A DNA stretch of 15,453 nucleotides. Origin: Candidatus Bathyarchaeota archaeon. Lineage in GTDB: Archaea > Thermoproteota > Bathyarchaeia > TCS64. The translations under genes and the position numbers were made by a program. Position 1 is the stretch's first letter, and every line of letters starts with the position of its first letter. Shown here one piece after another: positions 13,732-15,453 of the stretch. The notes beneath the pieces are model-generated. The model was not told the DNA's origin, ran no database searches, and was given only the letters and a program-made list of their open reading frames with translations. The DNA lies in the NCBI GenBank assembly GCA_013329615.1, contig DUKA01000184.1:1-15453 (forward strand). The letters run 5' to 3'.

Positions 13732-15453
13732 CTACGCGAGGGTGTAGGTGTCGAGGTTCTCCGGCGCGACGCCGTAGATGCCCCTCTGCTTCGATATGAC
13801 GTGTGCGAGATTCTCGCACTTCGACTCCTCGCCGTGTATGACGAAGACACGCTTCGGCTGCGGGTGCAGGCGGCGGACGTAGTTCACCAGCTGGCGCCAG
13901 TCGCTGTGGCCGCTGAAGCCCTCGATCGTGTAGTTCTTCATGCCGACGTTGATGATCTCCATCTTGCCGTTCTGCCCGTACATCTGGGCAGAGCCCATGC
14001 CCGACTGGATGCGTTGACCCATCGTGCCCGCTACCTGATAGCTGACAAAGCAGAGCGCGTTGTTCTCATCGGGAGCGAGGCGCTTGAAGTAGTCGATGAC
14101 CGGTCCACCCTCCATCATGCCCGCCGTGGCCATGATTATCGCAGGGCCGCCGTTCACTATCTCGTCCCTCTTATCCTGCTGCTTGACGACGGTGAAGTAG
14201 TCGCTCTCGAATGGGTTGATGCCGTCGCGTAGAATCTGGTCGCGTATGTCGTTACTCAGGTACTGTGGGTAGGCGGTGTGGATGCCGGTGACCTCGCTGA
14301 TCATGCCCTCGATGTAGACGGGGGCCTCCGTCATCTTCCCCTCCTTCATGTACTTGTTGATGACCATCATGATCTCCTGCGCTCGCCCGACAGCGGGGAC
14401 AGGGATCAGCAGCTTGCCCTTGGTGAGGGTCTTGTTGGCGATCTCGACGAAGTTCGCCTCCGTCTCCTCGCGGTCAGGCGTCACGTTGTCGAGGCCGCCG
14501 TATGTGCTCTCCATGATGAGGGTCTCGACGCGCGGGAACTGAATGCTCGCGGGCTGGAGTAGCTGAGTCGTGCCGTACTTGAAGTCACCCGTGTAGACGA
14601 CGTTGTGCAGCCCCTTCCCGATGTGCAGATGAGCTTGAGCCGAGCCCAAGATGTGCCCCGCATTGTGCAGCGTAAGCCTTACATCTGGACTAATGTCTGT
14701 GACCTCTCCATAGCCGAGGGGGATGGTCCTCATTATGACCTCCCTGACCTCCTCGTTGCTGTAGGGGAGGAAACGCCCCTCCTTACTCGTGACGTCGAGG
14801 TAGTCGCTCTGGAGGAGAACCATGAGGCTGGCGGTGGGCTCGCTGCAGTAGATCGGGCCCTCGTATCCGTACTTGTAGAGATATGGCAGGAATCCGCAGT
14901 GGTCGAGGTGGGCGTGTGTGATGACGACAGCGTCCAGCTTGCTGAGGTCGAACTCCTCGGTGTCGAGGCGCGGGTATGCGCCCACGGGGTTGCCCGTGCC
15001 CGGGTTTATGCCGCAGTCCATGAGTATGCGGCTCTCCCGGGTCCTGATGAGGACGGCTGACCTGCCGACCTGACGGGCAGCTCCGAGGAACGTGACCCTC
15101 ACATCGCCGCACTGCTGGTACATGGGGCGGAAGATCGCCTCACCCGTCTCGCGCAGAAAGCGCTCACGCTCCTTGCTCTTGCCGTAGATGTAGCCCCTGA
15201 CCATCTTTATGGTCATGCTAGGGATTGGGGGCGACCTGACGACGTTCGGGCTCCAGTGCGTCTTCTTCACTATCTCGAGCAGGTTCTGCCCGTTCTTGCC
15301 GATGGCGATCCCCGGCTTCTCCACCTCTAGGGTGACCTCACCGAGGCTCGGGTCGAAGTTACTCTGCACGAGCCCCGCGTCGACGAGTATCTCCTTGACG
15401 AGCCTCTCCGCCTCCAACTCGTTTGCGCGGACGGATGGGTCGCTGCGCACGAC
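13732..15453 (-). CDS. Archaeal CPSF1 (KH plus metallo-beta-lactamase/beta-CASP ribonuclease), 5' end missing
   Basis: The archaeal homologue of CPSF73, an endo/exoribonuclease that forms 3' ends and drives U-tract transcription termination. The frame runs to the right edge without a start, so the gene is cut. The GTG at 15450 is an internal valine (VVRSDPSVR in the family). Roughly the first KH subdomain, about 60-70 residues, is absent. Numbering from 15450, a KH GxxG loop (GKNG) is at 51-54 and the conserved VVRSPPIPS at 70-78. The metal motif HAHLDH is at 179-184, HNAGHILGSAQ at 262-272, and the metal aspartate D289 in YTGDFKYG. ESTYGG follows, and the beta-CASP motifs end with the late GFSGHSD and VIHGEE near the C terminus. 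All key catalytic residues are present, so it should be active. Confidence 0.95.
   Translation of the reverse strand, partial: VVRSDPSVRANELEAERLVKEILVDAGLVQSNFDPSLGEVTLEVEKPGIAIGKNGQNLLEIVKKTHWSPNVVRSPPIPSMTIKMVRGYIYGKSKERERFLRETGEAIFRPMYQQCGDVRVTFLGAARQVGRSAVLIRTRESRILMDCGINPGTGNPVGAYPRLDTEEFDLSKLDAVVITHAHLDHCGFLPYLYKYGYEGPIYCSEPTASLMVLLQSDYLDVTSKEGRFLPYSNEEVREVIMRTIPLGYGEVTDISPDVRLTLHNAGHILGSAQAHLHIGKGLHNVVYTGDFKYGTTQLLQPASIQFPRVETLIMESTYGGLDNVTPDREETEANFVEIANKTLTKGKLLIPVPAVGRAQEIMMVINKYMKEGKMTEAPVYIEGMISEVTGIHTAYPQYLSNDIRDQILRDGINPFESDYFTVVKQQDKRDEIVNGGPAIIMATAGMMEGGPVIDYFKRLAPDENNALCFVSYQVAGTMGQRIQSGMGSAQMYGQNGKMEIINVGMKNYTIEGFSGHSDWRQLVNYVRRLHPQPKRVFVIHGEESKCENLAHVISKQRGIYGVAPENLDTYTLA

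Noticed and set aside
15448..15450. GTG as the true start of aCPSF1
   Set aside because: The frame is open to the edge, and the residues match the internal VVRSDPSV segment that follows the first KH subdomain in the family. The gene is simply cut by the window.

Overview
The window comes from an archaeon. Its core genes are archaeal or archaeal/eukaryotic: the KH/beta-CASP ribonuclease aCPSF1, an MCT-1-like PUA protein, the rRNA endonuclease Nob1 with its zinc ribbon, and UPF0147. TTTAAA/TTATAA-type TATA boxes sit about 27-40 bases before several starts, and Shine-Dalgarno (SD) motifs of the GAGGTG type appear before others. The coding sequence is GC-rich and rich in TTG/GTG starts. A multi-PAS sensor kinase, a type III CoA-transferase and cyclic amidohydrolases point to a TACK-type or other mesophilic/thermophilic lineage (Bathyarchaeia- or Thaumarchaeota-like), but that placement is inference and no marker here settles it.

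Layout. Bases 1-1625 hold three minus-strand genes: a glutamine-amidotransferase-like protein cut by the left edge, UPF0147, and a HAD-family phosphatase. A plus-strand four-cysteine mini-protein (1727-1936) diverges from the HAD gene and converges on a minus-strand ABC-2 exporter operon (NatA/NatB-like, 1938-3978). An AT-rich divergent control region (3979-4173) separates that operon from a soluble REC-PAS-PAS-histidine kinase (4174-6084). A UbiA prenyltransferase (6198-7124) and two tandem, closely related cyclic amidohydrolases (7182-8534 and 8574-9920) follow on the plus strand. The rest is minus strand. In transcription order from the right edge it reads aCPSF1 (cut by the edge), MCT-1-like PUA protein, CaiB/BaiF CoA-transferase, protein-L-isoaspartate methyltransferase, NAD kinase and Nob1.

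How the genes work together. The right half is mostly information processing and housekeeping: aCPSF1 for transcription termination and 3'-end formation, the PUA protein for translation, Nob1 for 16S rRNA 3'-end maturation, NAD kinase for NADP supply and PCMT for protein repair. The centre looks accessory or metabolic. The tandem amidohydrolases keep every binuclear-metal ligand but do not match dihydroorotase or classical hydantoinase in the substrate loop, so they are the best candidates for an undescribed activity. The kinase carries its receiver domain at the N terminus and has no membrane segment and no partner regulator nearby.

The genome is compact. Intergenic gaps are mostly under 120 bases, T-rich end signals lie almost on top of the next TATA box, and two convergent genes share a TTAA stop. 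I see no tRNA, rRNA, CRISPR array, insertion sequence or transposase. No stretch over 300 bases lacks a gene. I did not find a clear-cut novel multi-gene system.
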